This document shows, one piece after another, positions 13,345-26,463 of a stretch of 64,000 nucleotides of DNA (within the stretch, counting starts at the first letter, position 1; each line of letters starts with the position of its first letter). The stretch spans positions 1 through 64,000 of the forward strand of contig QNGE01001281.1 of assembly GCA_008508345.1 (NCBI GenBank). Direction: 5' to 3'. The position numbers and the translations under genes were made by a program. The notes under the pieces are model-generated. The model did not search any database. It was not told where the DNA came from and worked only from the letters and a program-made list of their open reading frames with translations. The DNA comes from Paragonimus westermani (Eukaryota > Platyhelminthes > Trematoda > Plagiorchiida > Troglotrematidae).

Positions 13345-15790
13345 TCAGCTTACAAGAATGAGAAATTTGGCATCTCCGATCACTGTTCTCCTGGATTCAC
13401 CAGACAGCTTGGACCCTCCAGCCAGAGTTTCATCTACTTGTTCAAAGCCTGCGATACTCCCCTGGACGCTATATCGGCCGGATTTAATTCTGAAGACACA
13501 CGCCTCCATTGGTAGGCGGGAGTGAGGTTGTGGACGGGTCTTGCAAGATTTGTAGCGTAGGTTGCGGAACACAATGAAGCGATCTGTGGGTATCGCAACG
13601 CTATTGTAGAGTCTGTCCACGGTGCGACATCACTTACTAAAGCAGCAAACCCATAAATCACGAAATGCATCGGCCCGGAAGACTGAACGGCTGCCTTGAG
13701 CTCCAGTCTTAGCATCGTGACCGCCTTCCTCGGGGTCACTCTAGACTGGCCTAACAGTAAGCCGCATTGGGTACGGTTGCCCAGGACAACCACCCTTATA
13801 CAGTCCACTCTTCATAAACGACTTCTGACGCGTCAAATAACGTGCAGGTAGTCAAGGTTTGCCGAGATGAGTCCACGAACAATGCATCTGGGTGACACCG
13901 CGTTATCTGTAGATTTGACGTCCCCAGCAAGCTTTTCCAACGCACCCAGTCACAATCCTTTATGTCTTAGTCCTGGCCGACGCTTCGGTGAAAACGGTCT
14001 TAGAGTCGCCAGCAAGCTGGCAGTAACATTGATACCGCTATTGTCAACGAAGCCAGGCAACTTGACACTCTTCCCTTTGTGTAGCCGATTTAGGTTGGTT
14101 GGTTTGAAACTCGCAGGAGTCGTCCAGCACGTGCCACCATACGCCCAGAGCCTGCTGGTATCTGCAGCTATGAAGCTCAACACTTCAGGCGTCAGTGAGG
14201 TTTTCGTCACGGGATGAATGTTCAGTACCCACACTGCAGTTGGCAACACACTTGGTAAACCCGAACCCACACAGCCGCGGCATCGTTCAAAGTGCACTTA
14301 CAAGAGCCATAGCCTCGCATATTGAGTCGACTGACACTAGACAGCTATCCACATAGACGTCTTTCGTCACTGAGGTCAAAGTCTCCGCCAGAAACTTCCG
14401 CCGATTACCTACACTTATTATTATAGTGCAAAGTTGGCAAAAATGGGGAAGACATCGCTCCCGTGGGGTGAACATTCAACTCGTGGATGTCCGGCGGTAT
14501 TTCAGACGAATTATAATCTCACCAAAGAAAACTTGGTGCACCACCATCACGACATGACAGTCGCAACTGCGAAAACGTCTCTTCAGTGTCAGCGGAGACT
14601 GCCACTGGGAACTTCCAGAAACTGTTATCCGAACCCAACTCTTCAGGAGAGTTTTGTTGGGACACACTCTGGTTTTCATCGGCATAATCAGAGACCATCG
14701 ATAGCTTACCGGGCTCATTCGACGTAAGCATAGGTTTGTGTGACAACAATCGTCTTCAGGTTTCAATCGTAGCGTTATTACTTCTGTATCCTTCATCTGT
14801 ATGCTGCACTATTACGGCCGAGCAGTCGGCGTCTAGTTCTGGACATCGGACCCATCATTTCTTCAGTTCAACAAGGCGTTTCTCAGTCACCGCTTCATTA
14901 TCACGCAATGCTCGACCATCTTTCCCCATGGTACCTCTATTTTATGGTGGTCGCCCTTGAGTGTTAGACTGCTTCCAGTCCCGTTCGCTGGCTGTCTATC
15001 CTTCACAGGAAGCTCTTTTTCTTCAGAAGTGATCCCGTCAACGCAATCTGTCTCACACATTCTTCGGATCACATCGTCCAGCAAGAACTGACGTGCTTTG
15101 ATGAGTTGTAAGCAACATTCATTCCGGAGTTTGGTACGACAGGGAACTCTGAGGCTGCGGCCAATAGTAGTACTACCCGAATAAGGCTCAGTGCCGTAAA
15201 CTAGCTTCTTTTCCAGTGCCTGGTGTGTTCCAGGAATGTCGCATCCATTCAAAATTCTTTCACCGGTATCAGTTAAACTCTTGAAAGAAATATCCCTTAG
15301 ACGGCCCATTTACTCGCTTCAGATTGTTGAACGACCTCAGCCTGCGGCAGCGGCAGCGGCAGCTACTTCATTGTATAAAGTGAACCAGTTGTGATGAAGT
15401 GCTCCTAATCCAAGTACTGCTGTAGACTGCATAGGCCCCATGTACAGTACGGTACATCATCTGCAAGAGCCGTCCCTGCAAGCCAATTGTCCTTGCAATA
15501 GATTCATTAGGCAACGTGGTGTCAGACCCACTGTCCAAGACGTGCATGCTGTCACTGACGCTTCTGGGCCAACCAACCTTATCGGATAGGATGCCAAACA
15601 CATACCGCTTGGGTTGGATGTAGCTCCGTATGTTGATGACTGCCTCCTCCTCTTGACTCAGTACAGGCTTTTCCCCATGATTCATCGTATGACGAGGCCG
15701 ACCACAACCTGGTATCGTACACCGTTTGTTTACCCTACGAGACCTCGCCGCGTGGTTCGCTTTCAGGTAAAAACAGCGTCAGCTGCTCCA
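13345..15790 (-). pseudogene. BEL/Pao LTR-retrotransposon gag-pol relic
   Basis: The minus strand reads, in BEL/Pao order and in broken frames: a zinc-binding segment (NHAARSRRVNKRCTIPGCG near 15740, with the expected first Cys pair damaged); an aspartic protease (VLDSGSDTTL near 15525); the reverse transcriptase start (PGKLSMVSDYADENQSV near 14680, then SADTEETFSQLRL and NVHPTGAMSSPF near 14480); the VYVDS version of the YVDD active site near 14360; an RNase H-like block (TMLRLELKAAV near 13700, PWTDSTIALRY); and ELNPADIASRGVS near 13450. The second catalytic Asp of YVDD is Ser, and stops and frameshifts are frequent. No integrase or LTRs were found, so the element is dead and truncated. Confidence 0.8.
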
Positions 15791-17999
15791 TCTAGCATTG
15801 CTCTGCATTGCGCCGAAGATTGACCGACAAAGCTAGCTTGATCAAATCTGTCGTGGTAACTCTCAACAACCGGGCATGTTGAGTTGATCCTCACATAATG
15901 TATATCTACTCTGCGTTGCTTCTCGAGTACGTGACTCCGGAAGGTTCAAAGGACGTTGGGTTACTCGTCCTGCTTGCTGAACGAGCGGCCAGCTGGCTTT
16001 ACTGACTAGCGCCAACCGCCACCTTTCTCTCCAAAAGATTTAATAGTTTGCTAAACATAGGTTCCTCTCCACACCCGGTTAGGCTTTCAGCAGCTTCTGT
16101 CCATCTTTCTTGCAAGTGGTGAAGCAATCGCTAAACTGCTGTAATGAGGTTGGTTGGGCAGTTCAGTGCTGTACCGTGAGCCGAGCGCGTCAACATTGCC
16201 CAACAGACCTCCATTTAACTGACCAGTTCACGAAGATCATCGACAGAGTCAGCTAATGATTCAGGATCCACGTAAACCTCCTTGATTACCGCTTGCATAC
16301 TATCATGACGGTGGCTAATTATGTGGGCGCAAAAGTCCCATAGCCCTTTTTGAGTCCTACCCAATTTGGAAGGAATTCGCAATGCTTATTTGACTCTTCT
16401 GCCCTCCTGAGACAATAATGTAACAAATTTGACAGCCTTGATCCGTCATCCACCAATTTACCTGTCAAGGCACCTGCATTTCTGGAATGGGCGGAGTAAT
16501 AATTCGAGGGTGCATCAAAGCTGCTTACCTCAATTCTCGTATAGGTCGGGTATCCGACGTCTCAGATTTAGCACTTCTGCCTTTAAAATCAGCTCTTCTT
16601 TTAACAGATCAGCAAGAACTTCGCTAGAAACCTTCACCAGAGCATGATTAAGCAGGAATTGAAAAGAGCGGTCAATTTGGCTATCCTCCATCTTTTTCGA
16701 TGGAACCACAACCGTCACTATCGATGCTCATTAGCCGAATCCCCAAGTAGTCTCGAGAGACGCTGTAGAAACAACAATACTACTCAACATTGCTCGGTTC
16801 TGGTGAGAACCTGTCGCCAAGATGGTACTTAGAAACCTTTCAAACATTCGGCATGAACAAAACGTTTGTGGACCTTGTAGAATCAAGGTTAATAAGAAGG
16901 TGAACGTCACCGTGAGTACGATTGTTCAGCTGGTTCTCTTGCAAAAGGGATGAACGTTTCAATCTCAATAACAGAAAAGCGGTCAATTCTCCGGTGGCGG
17001 ATTGACGGTGCAGGGAAAAAAGATCAGCCTCGATTATGACATAATGGTCAGGACCTGTGACAATTCCCACAATGTCAGACTTCGACATCTTCGGATAGTG
17101 CCGGAATTATATGACAGGAGAGGGTTGGTAGCCCATGTATTGTGGCTGACCGTATTGCTTCCTGAAACGTAGTTATGCCCATCAGACATTTCTCAGCAGA
17201 AGTGGTTTGTAAAACGTATTCAATATATTGGATCGCTAATTTTCACCCGCCATCAACTTCCACCAAAGAAAGCAGCATAAAACTTCGGTCCTCCTCTGTG
17301 TAACTCTTCTCAGTTGTTCATTTGGTCCCATGTTCAGACAAGTGTCCACCATCCGTGTGCTAACGACATTTTTTCGGTCGCTCAAGTGGTCAACTGTTGT
17401 CCCGTTTCATTCAACAAAATGAAGCAATTCTGCTTCACTTGTTCACATCGGGATCCGATTGACCTTCAAAGAAGACTTTCATTTTATTCCCCCTGATTCA
17501 TTTCTTGATACAGCATCGCTTATATCCGAAAAATTAGCTCCATGTCCTACACACCGATTGTGATTTCCAATCGTGCAACCACGTCTAAACTTCGGTTCAA
17601 AAGTCGTCCACCCTGGTACCGATAGCGTAAATCTCCGAAATTTGTTGCCTGTAAATTCGGGTTCACGATCCAAGATGCAGTCAGCCCTCTGTAGCCATGA
17701 TACCTCAGCCCTCTCGGAGAGGTTGGATCGAGCAAGATAGTCCCATGATTGAAGGATCTTCGCGAAATGGATCCATGTCAACTGGTCAACTGAAACCGAT
17801 CTACACACAATATAAAGTTAGTATACTCAATGTAAAACTGACCAGCAAATCTAATTCGCCTTCAGCGCCGTCACAACCGTTCACACGTCAGATACCCTAT
17901 GTTCCTAGATAATTTACAGACAGTATAGAACGACCTATGTGCCGATAAAAACGAATGGCGGATTGCTTTTTGTCATATAAGTATCGAGTGTCTGGTCTC
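15791..17999. other. Unassigned; may include decayed BEL/Pao gag
   Basis: This lies just upstream, in reading direction, of the BEL/Pao zinc finger, where gag is expected. Minus-strand frames at 16530-16718 and 16840-17088 are compatible with gag but carry no diagnostic motif. A minus frame at 17479-17808 contains DREPEFTGNKFRRF, which superficially resembles an integrase block; I could not confirm this. Confidence 0.35.
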
Positions 18000-18059
18000 C
18001 AGTTCTGTGCTGTTCGCACTTTGCGATGCTGAAACACGAAAAATTTGACGGAGCACGTG

Positions 18060-20856
18060 CTGGTCGCCATTGAGACGTGACAGACCATCTGCCTAGCAGA
18101 AATGTTTAATACAGCGGTAGCTGATATCAAAGTCGCAGCCCAGCAAAATTGTGGCCCATCGCTGCAATCGGTTGGCGACGTAAACGAGGATGCCCTTCCT
18201 TGATAAAAAAATGAACAGTAGCGGCTATGGTCGGTTGCCAGGGAAAAATGACGACCGTATAGAATTTGTACATAGCAGTAAGAAGGCGGACACTAGTAGA
18301 TGCTAGCATTTCGTATTGACTCTTCAGTACCAGGTAACAATAACGAGTAACATATATATGACACTAATGGAATGAGGTGAAGAATAAAGTAGCAACTGGA
18401 GTGGAGAATGACAGGAATCAGCTGGTTCACCGCGAAAAAGATGGCCGGTCCCTCTTCTCGCACCTGACCGCGATTTTTCTCCTCTGAGTTAAGCGTGCGA
18501 GAGGCGTGGGCAGCTGCCTTCTCGGAACCATCCGAGAAGGGGTGAGAGACGACTGCTCCGACGCCGCAATTTAAGGCGGCGGCTGCGACCACAATTGGCA
18601 TTGTTGGATCGTAATGCGTCAGCAGCAGGTCGGAGCTGAGCATTGTCTTTGGTCAAGCAAAGGAGCTCTCGCAATCAAATGACCAGCATCATGTACTGTC
18701 CTTCTGCAGCAGGTGGGTGAGCGGAGCCCGAACACAGTGCAAATTCGGGTGAAAGGCACTGTAGTAGCTGATGACACCAAGGAAGGTCCGAAGAGTGTGT
18801 ACATCTTCGGGCGCCGGCAACTCTTGGACTGTACGAATGTTTTCTGGATAGCTACCGACAGCATCAAAAACGTAACCCGGATACCTGGTAAACCGCAAAA
18901 GCATTTGGCATTTGTTTGTTTGTTACCGAAACCCATACTTCTGGACGCGTCGGAGAACTGTGGCGGTTCGGTCGCGGAGCCTGCCGGTTGTCCGCCCCAT
19001 TATGGTAATATCGTCGAAATGGGCGGCGGTACCTAAGAAGGCCAGTAATCAGTGCGTCCACTACTTGCTGTAAAATGGCGGGTGCCGTTTTGACACTAAA
19101 CGGAATTCTGGTATACTACAGAAGGCCTCGATGGGCGTTGATCGTTAGTAGTTCACGATATTCTGGTGCAACCTCGAGTTGGAGATATGCTTCCGCCAAG
19201 TCCGGTTTGGCAAACCAGGTGCCGCTATTGGGCATAGTGAATATGTTCTGAGGTGCTGGAAGCGGATGATGGTTTTATTCTAACGCATCATTGAAGTCAA
19301 TTGAGAAGTCCCCGCAGGTGCGGATGGGTCCGTTAGACAACTTTACCTCGACAATGCTGGTAATCCATGCGTAGTAGAAGACCTGCACCAACATACCATG
19401 CTGTTCCAGTCGTTTGAGTTCTTGATCTACGAGGAACAGGGCTGCGTAGGAAACCGGTCGTTAGGGGTGAAGACCGGTTTACTGCTGGGACGAAGCTGCA
19501 ATTTTGTTTGAGTACGGCAGCAGAAAACCAGGCCAACCTGGAACGTGGGAGCAAACTGTTGGGTGATTTTGTCGGGCAGCCTCCGGGGTGCAACGAGTGA
19601 CCGAACCTGGTTGCAGATGGTACGGATTGGGACATCTGGAAGGCCAAGCGGTTCGAGCCAATCCAGCTGCAGGAAGTCAAGATAAAAATTAGCGACGTAG
19701 CACGTCCCTTTGATAATGGTGCCACGGAATGAAACCGAAAGGTACAGTTTTTCAGTCAACTACACCAAGCCCTGTTTGCCGGCTGGGATGCTGGGTGGAC
19801 AGGAGAGCTTCTCAGGCAACACCGAAGATTCTCGGATATGATCGTGATGTTTGAAGCAGTGTCCAGCTGCAAGCGGGCAAACGACCATTGGTGTGAACGG
19901 ACACGTACCTCTGGTGCCTAGCGTCCTCGACGTGGAAAGTGGCCAGCGCACTGTTAGATCTGCCAACCTCACGGGATCCGGCTGGCTTCTTGAAGTTGGT
20001 GGTCATTGTCGGCTTGACCCTATACGTTGCCTGTGGTTGGCAGGAACATTCCTTGTGGCCGACGGTGTGGCATCGCTGACGGCGAGGTTGTCGAAAAGAG
20101 CAAAATCTGTGGAAGTTCCAGGCGCCACAGTAGTGGCAAGCGGAAGATGGCTTCTTAGTACCCGCAGAACTGAATTTAATGGACCGTGTGAAAGATTTTC
20201 GTTGGAAGCTGGAAACGGCATGAACTGCGCGGAATGCCCGGTCCGGATGGTGTATCATCGCCCACAATTTGTTCCCGCTTGATGTTTGGCTCCTGGTCGA
20301 TTTTAGCTAGAAGTCTGGTATAGAGGTCAGCATGCCTTGGTGATTGCAGACCACAAGTGAAGACCAGGAACCGGAACTGGCCCTCCGTGAGCGGACGAAG
20401 TTTGGAACATCCACAATCCCAGTTTACGGGGCCAGAATAGGTAATAAAGTCGCCTACGTCGTGTTCGACCAACTGGAGGCACTGAAACCGTGAGATGAAC
20501 GAGGATGAGCTGTCCCCAAAGATCATCGTCAACTTCTGGGCCGTCTCTGCGAAAGTCAGAGTTCACGGTTCGGCGGGTGAGATATAGTTGGTATAGCGGA
20601 TGTGTTTCGCTGGGCCCAGTTTCCGGAGGAATGAGCGAATTCTTGTATCGTCATCTCAGAAAGTTAGCTCATTATTGAACCTTACATCATATCGCTTTTA
20701 TCGAGCCTCGAATGACACAACAGTTTGGTCGAGGATGTTCCTGGCCAAGTGACCAGCGGATGTGGACGGCCCAAATGCGGCAAAGCAGATGCCCAGCATT
20801 TCCGTCAATCGGATCCGCGACTGCATCATCTGCTTGAGATTCGAATCGGCAGACAT
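18060..20856 (-). pseudogene. Ty3/gypsy gag-pol relic 1
   Basis: The minus strand holds a degraded gypsy element. Gag begins near 20856 (MSADSNLKQMM), continues through FLRKLGPSE and SLLTEGQF-like/CGLQSPRHADLYTRLL blocks (20180-20560), then a Cys/His zinc segment (CHYCGAW...CHTVGHKE, about 20030-20160). A protease-RT linker follows (GTCYVANFYLDFLQLDW near 19680), RT blocks (WFAKPDLAEAYLQLEV and LLTINAHRG near 19150-19220), a tether (LPAPEDVHTLRTFLGVISYY near 18790) and RNase H (LLLTHYDPTMPIVVAA near 18620 to ANRLQRWATILLGCDFDI near 18150 and ADGLSRL near 18080). Stops and frameshifts occur throughout. Integrase and LTRs were not found. It resembles trematode gypsy elements. Confidence 0.8.
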
Positions 20857-23835
20857 GGTTCAACGAAAGAACAACAGCAAAGCAAAATTCCTCATCGCCA
20901 AACCCGTTACGACCCGGTATTTGACGATGACTAGAAATGGCTAGCGCAAGAATATAAGAATTAAAGACACGTAGCACCGAGCTCCACAATACCCAAGAAT
21001 CCCAGAACACAGAAGACCGTGACTTTTAAACGAGAATGTATTTACCCTCAAACCAAAAGCAACCTAACAGATCAGCGTCTGCGTATATATAGTTTTTGAA
21101 CAGCTCTGGAAGACCCCACTTGAATTAGCACATTAAAAGTAAAATGGATCAGTCAGATACAAAGGGGAAGCATGCGCCAGAATTTAGTTTTAGCCCGGTG
21201 TGGCGCTAAGAATTAAAATCCAAATATACAGAGCAATCTTCGAAGATATCTCGGAAATTGAACCATGTCGGGAGAAAATAGGCTTTCCGCAATGAAAGTG
21301 GCATTGAAAAGTGGGAGAACGAACGTGTTGGAATGAGGACAGAACCATGGAAATCGGCAGAACGGTGAACGACTGATTGCCCCTTAATTCATCACTGAAA
21401 TGAATAAGTCTGAGTTGCTAAACTGGCATGAGATTTTTAGCGTGCAACTGTTACACAATCATCTCATGGATGGCATGGATGCATGAGAGGCATCTGTGGG
21501 GTAACAAATGAGAGACAGCTCCATTTGATAGATTGGAAAAAGGATGATAATTCGGCAGGCTATGAAAAATAATTGGGCATGCAAATTCTTTTTAAATATT
21601 CGTGCGATATCCGTCCGCGTCGGTTATCAGAATGTGTGATGTCAGCACACACCTGCTGTTGCACGCCCTGTCGAGTCCGTGACTACCAGCACTTGAGAAC
21701 TCACCTTATCGCCGAATTTTGGGGTTTGTTTCGCAAAACCGACATGATGATCAAGAGGGATGTGTAGCGAATACACGATAAGCCCTGATATTAGACTATG
21801 TGCCGGGGATAAACCGCAAAGATCAATACGGAATCACATTGCACTTTTATGAAGTAAAAATGGCCTTAATTTGTTAGCGCCGAACGTCACGAACTCGCAC
21901 AAAATTAATGTAGTGGCCATCAGCCAAAATTTGCTAGCAAACATGGATCACAACGCGACCATATAACAGGGTGTACAGGAGAAATTGAGTATTGCGAAGA
22001 ACAAACGCGCATATACATAACCACCTATTTATGCGTTTATATAAGTATGAGTAAACCGACAAATAGATGAGAAAATATATATATGGAGTATCAATTTGAT
22101 TTTTACGTGCACGTTTAGTTCACGTATGATTTCGAACTACCTCGGAAATGCTAACCAGTAGGTCTTACGGTCTGACTAAACGCATGAGCTGGTCCTAGGT
22201 TGATACAATGAAATGTCGGGCGTTGTTCGTGACCTCCGTCGAGGTATTTCCAGGTCCATCTTCCGAGATATCGTCCCCGAAGATAAGTCACCGGACACAA
22301 AAGCGCGTGTCCTGAAAGATGCCAGCGTAAACTTACGGAAACTGCTGCACACGCATTTCAATTCTTCCATCGACAGGCGTAACTTTATTTTCTCATTTCT
22401 GGTGGCTCATCTACCTATTACTTAATGTGCCGCACATTGCATGAAAGACCATAAAACAGTGATGTCCGTCTTTCTGACTTACCTGGATGGTGAGTGCCTG
22501 TGATTACCGTTCTATAGGTAATTTCCATTCCCTGTCAGCGCCACGGTTGTCGACAGAGTTGGGATATGTGCCGAACCGCATTTCACTTCGCCGCCGTTGT
22601 CAATCGACACAACTGCCGAGATGATCAAACTGTTCTACGAGGCGAGACCACCAGGACACCAGCCTCTTTGTTGGATTTATTGAAGTTCGTCTGGCACGTT
22701 TGTCACCTCACGTTTGGTATGATGCTGAATGGCGAATATGCTCCTAGATGAACGATCTCAAATTATCCTACACTTGTCACTGCTGCGTGCAGTAAACAGT
22801 CGTGATGAACTCGGTAAAATGACTGCGCACGAAATATTCGCTTTCTTCTTTTTTAAAACTTACTTTCTTGCTAGTGCTTCACATATCCTTTCCTCCCTCT
22901 ACATCATATTATCTTAATCGGATCATTTCCTGTTGACTGGTCGCCAGTTGCGGACTCATGTTCGTTTGCTCCATGTTGGACGCTTTTCTAGTGGGAAATC
23001 TGTGCAGCCAGATAATACACATTACGATGGTAGAGCACTTTTATTACAATTGTGCTGAGCGGCACACAACGGCCGGGCATACTAAATCGATATCGGAATT
23101 CGGCTGTAGTCATATACTAGAATAATCTGTGAATTGGTCACTTTTCGCGTTATACGACAACAATTATTTGTTAGAGATATATATTTTACTAATTAGCACA
23201 AAATTGTAAATGTTATATAAAGGATTTAGCCAGAAAATGTCAGACTCCATCATTCGTCATACTTCACATGACCATTTTACGTTCTTCTGCTTATCACGTG
23301 ATTTTGCCTTTCATTCTTGATTCTACGGTAAATTCCAATGCGAGACAACATTCCACAACGTTCGGAGAATCAAAATCCTGTACTGGTTGGGTACTTCGTG
23401 AAATTCCGTCGATTTAAGGAAATAACGGAGTCCAGTCCAGAAGATCGTCCAGTTCTCCGGAAAAATTGGTACCCACCTATCTTCCCTCATCTTCCCAAAA
23501 ATTTCTACGTATTTTTCCGAAGCCATCCATATCAACTAATGGCGAAATTCTTCGACTATCCATTTTCTTCATCCTGAAAAATCCTTTTTCTGGCATGACC
23601 TTGAACATAAGACCTACGTTAGCCTTGTGAAGCGACAATTGATGTAACAACTTGACATTTTTTATCGAACATTGAAAATCTTGAGAACTTTTGTTTCGGA
23701 AGCAAGTGAGCTATCTACCTCTTCATAAACTAAAGTGTTCCTTCATTATTTTGTCCGTTTTATTACTCTTTTTCCATAATTGGTGTCTTGTACAATTAAC
23801 AATTATGTGTACGTTATGTAGTTCACGTTGAAATG

Positions 23836-23893
23836 TGTGTACTGATCACGCTCATCCGAGCGTGTTTCTCACGAATGGGTTGAGAAATATACC
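23836..23893. repeat. Dispersed repeat, copy B
   Basis: Partner of 9396-9455 in the same orientation. Similarity is moderate and the outer limits are unclear. Confidence 0.4.
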
Positions 23894-24503
23894 AGTATTA
23901 TCAATTTCAGTCATATAGATCGCATTTTCTGAAGTTTTCGGAACTTGGGAGATAGTTCCCCTAATCCGGCCGCCCGAGTGAACGTTGTTAGAATTGTCGT
24001 TTACATTTTACAGAGAATATTCTCCTGAATCTCCAGATATGAACTGACGTTGCCTGAATTGTGAATTTCCCGGGAATTTGTTGAATTCAGATCTTTTGAA
24101 CTATTCACATGTGTGCATCCATCGAGCTAATAGTTCTCCCTCGACTCAAATTCAAGAGGGTTCAGTTTGGAAAACCCACTATGTCCAAGGATGCTAAGAG
24201 TATCAACACGGCCAATCCCTCGTGCCATAGTTCCGCTGTTGTTTTTTGCCTTAGTCCCTCACGCTTGAGGATTTTCAAACTGGTCTCCATTACTCGAAGA
24301 TGCGATTGCTGATAGAAATTGCGCTGCACCATTACGTTATATCCCAAATCCAATCTCTGGACTATTGCTCATCATTCACCCCGTGCTGTGCAAAATATTT
24401 TTAGTTTTGGCAGATTGCCTATTCTAGTTCTTATACTTCTCAGTATCCGCGCAAAACAGAACGTCTGTACTATTTCCTGTACTCACGTTATGTTTGTGGC
24501 TCC

Positions 24504-24866
24504 ATGGACAGGACTATTAAAGGAGATGGAAGTGGCTCACAAAACTTGCTCCATCGGATTTTTACCATGTCGGACCTAGAAGAACAGCCGAGGAAAGAGG
24601 GATTGATACTTACAGAGGGAAAGAGCAAGCTGTGTGTAAAAAGGTTTGAGTCGCAAAAAAATCCACGGGATATCCACAAACACCCAAAACAAGTAGTTGT
24701 TCGAGTAAAATCAATGGAACGCCACCAGGTGCGGAAACACAAACCGCCAGCCCAGATCGGTCAGATGGGCAAGATTGTCAGGACGCTGAAAGAATCATTC
24801 AAGTCATCAACTCCGGGTGTAGGTCTAGTCAAGTTTGAGATCAAATCATCCGACAGATCGCTATAA
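24504..24866 (+). other. Unassigned 120-codon frame
   Basis: An ATG-initiated frame that is hydrophilic and basic, with many Lys, Arg, Ser and Gln and no membrane segment or recognised domain. The last third (GKIVRTLKESFKSSTPGVG) could be a leftover of a retroelement gag or an exon. There is no evidence of expression or conservation here, so I do not call it a gene. Confidence 0.2.
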
Positions 24867-26115
24867 AGCCTTCATGTGTTTCTTGAAAATTTGAAAGACA
24901 GTTTTGAAAATAGATTGAATGATTATAACCGGAGGCTCTCATATTTGCTTCACCAAAACCGTGGTGGGAGGGTAAACATCTGTACAGATGTGTGCTCTAA
25001 CCAGGATCGATAGGTTATAAAGAAGACATAGACAGACTCACAAATAAGTTTGGTTACCCACAACAGATCATTTACTTTGTAATACGTGAACTGTCTGGTG
25101 ATCCTAACTAAGGTGTTTCTGACTTCGATGGCCTCAGGTGTTTAGCCACCGAAATACCAATGCGCAACATCACACTGTCCTAATTGTGTAGACCGGGGGA
25201 GTTGGAAAAATCTGCCAACCCGATCTGGTTGGCTGAAAGATCCTTCAGGGGACTGCAAGAGATCTGGCCTGATAGGCTAGCAACATAGGGATCGCTGATA
25301 TCACTGACGCCAAGAGTTCCAGGTGTCGTGTTGACGTGACGGTCATCGGCTGAAATGACCAGCCCGTTGGTTTCGTTAAAATCCGTTAAAACACTTTTGA
25401 GCATGTTATGCCCCGTTCGATTAGTGGCGAATGGTGTGACTCCACCTTTTATTATCCCCCTGATTAAGCTGTAGTAACCGCCTCTATTTCTACTTCAGTT
25501 GCTGCTACCTTCTCCCTACTGTTGTTAAGTGTGAGCCCTGTATATTTCTAACCACGAAAAAGAGACAATTTCCTTCTAAATTTTTCTTAAGCAAACTAAA
25601 ATTCTTGGCACTACTCACTCCAAAAACCAGCCGTTTTGCTATCGCCCAATCAACGGCCGTCTTTTTGAGTGAGCTCAATTCCGTTTTATCTTCTTCCTCA
25701 CTCAGTAGTGCGCAGTTTTCAATTTTGTTGTACTTGTGTATTGTTTGTTCAATTTTTGACGATTTGTTACATCCAAGTGCCACTGAATCGTTCGCCAACG
25801 ATTCACGCCCACATCGATTTGCAGGCATCCTGGCGTTCCAATAGATGCTTTGTCACTGATCATTAGGAGATAAATTGTCGTCCGTTCCGTTAGATATATA
25901 GAGGGACATCTACTGCATCGACAGGCTATAGGTAACTCGGCCGACGATTCGATACGGCCTGTTTTTTATTCCCTGTGCAGAGGTAACTACAACTCAACAA
26001 ACTGCATACAGTAAGTTCCTTAATCGTAGAACAACGTCAGACAGCCAAACCCAATAAGCCGTGTTTTATTTGTTGAAATGCATTCACGTCGTCAAGTCAT
26101 GCGGAATATATACAC

Positions 26116-26463
26116 GTGTATGCATTTTTAGATTATGGTCCGGATGCTACCTTAGTGAACGGAACAGTGGCTAGCAAGATCGCTTTAGTGGGAAATCATT
26201 GTCGGCTCTCTGTTCCCATTCTTCATAACACTCATATGCCGCTAAGTCACCGAGTGGCGTTTGAAATTCAACCTCTGAACAAGACCAACGCCATTTCTGA
26301 AAAGTCCGCGTGGGTTACTGATAACCGACCGGTTTTACAAGTCAGCAGGCTATCCCCGATGGAAATGCAACATTGGGTTGACCTGGCAGCAACAAACTTG
26401 AACAGTAGTCTAGAAAAAGGTGTGAAGGTTCTTACCCAAGTCTCAGTTTTCGAGACTCTGTGA
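26116..26463 (+). mobile_element. BEL/Pao protease fragment
   Basis: The plus strand reads YAFLDYGPDATLVNGTVASK, matching the BEL/Pao aspartic protease start (usually FLDSGS); the catalytic D-S-G triad is changed to D-Y-G, so it would be inactive. It continues with NKTNAISEKSAWVTDNRPV, a linker typical of these elements. The following 700 bp may be diverged pol, but I could not align it confidently. Opposite in strand to the BEL/Pao relic at 13-16 kb, so a separate insertion. Confidence 0.6.

Larger units (their letters stand above)
20857..26115. other. Long unassigned stretch
   Basis: No recognisable gene. Repeat copy B lies at 23836-23893. Notable frames without domains are 24504-24866 plus (120 codons, Lys/Arg-rich) and 25505-25828 minus (107 codons). 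Neither has supporting context such as splice-linked neighbours. Confidence 0.4.

Noticed and set aside
17479..17808. Integrase for the gypsy relic at 18-21 kb (PEFTGNKFRRF)
   Set aside because: Only one short block resembles an integrase; the zinc HHCC and the other catalytic residues are not found at the expected distances.
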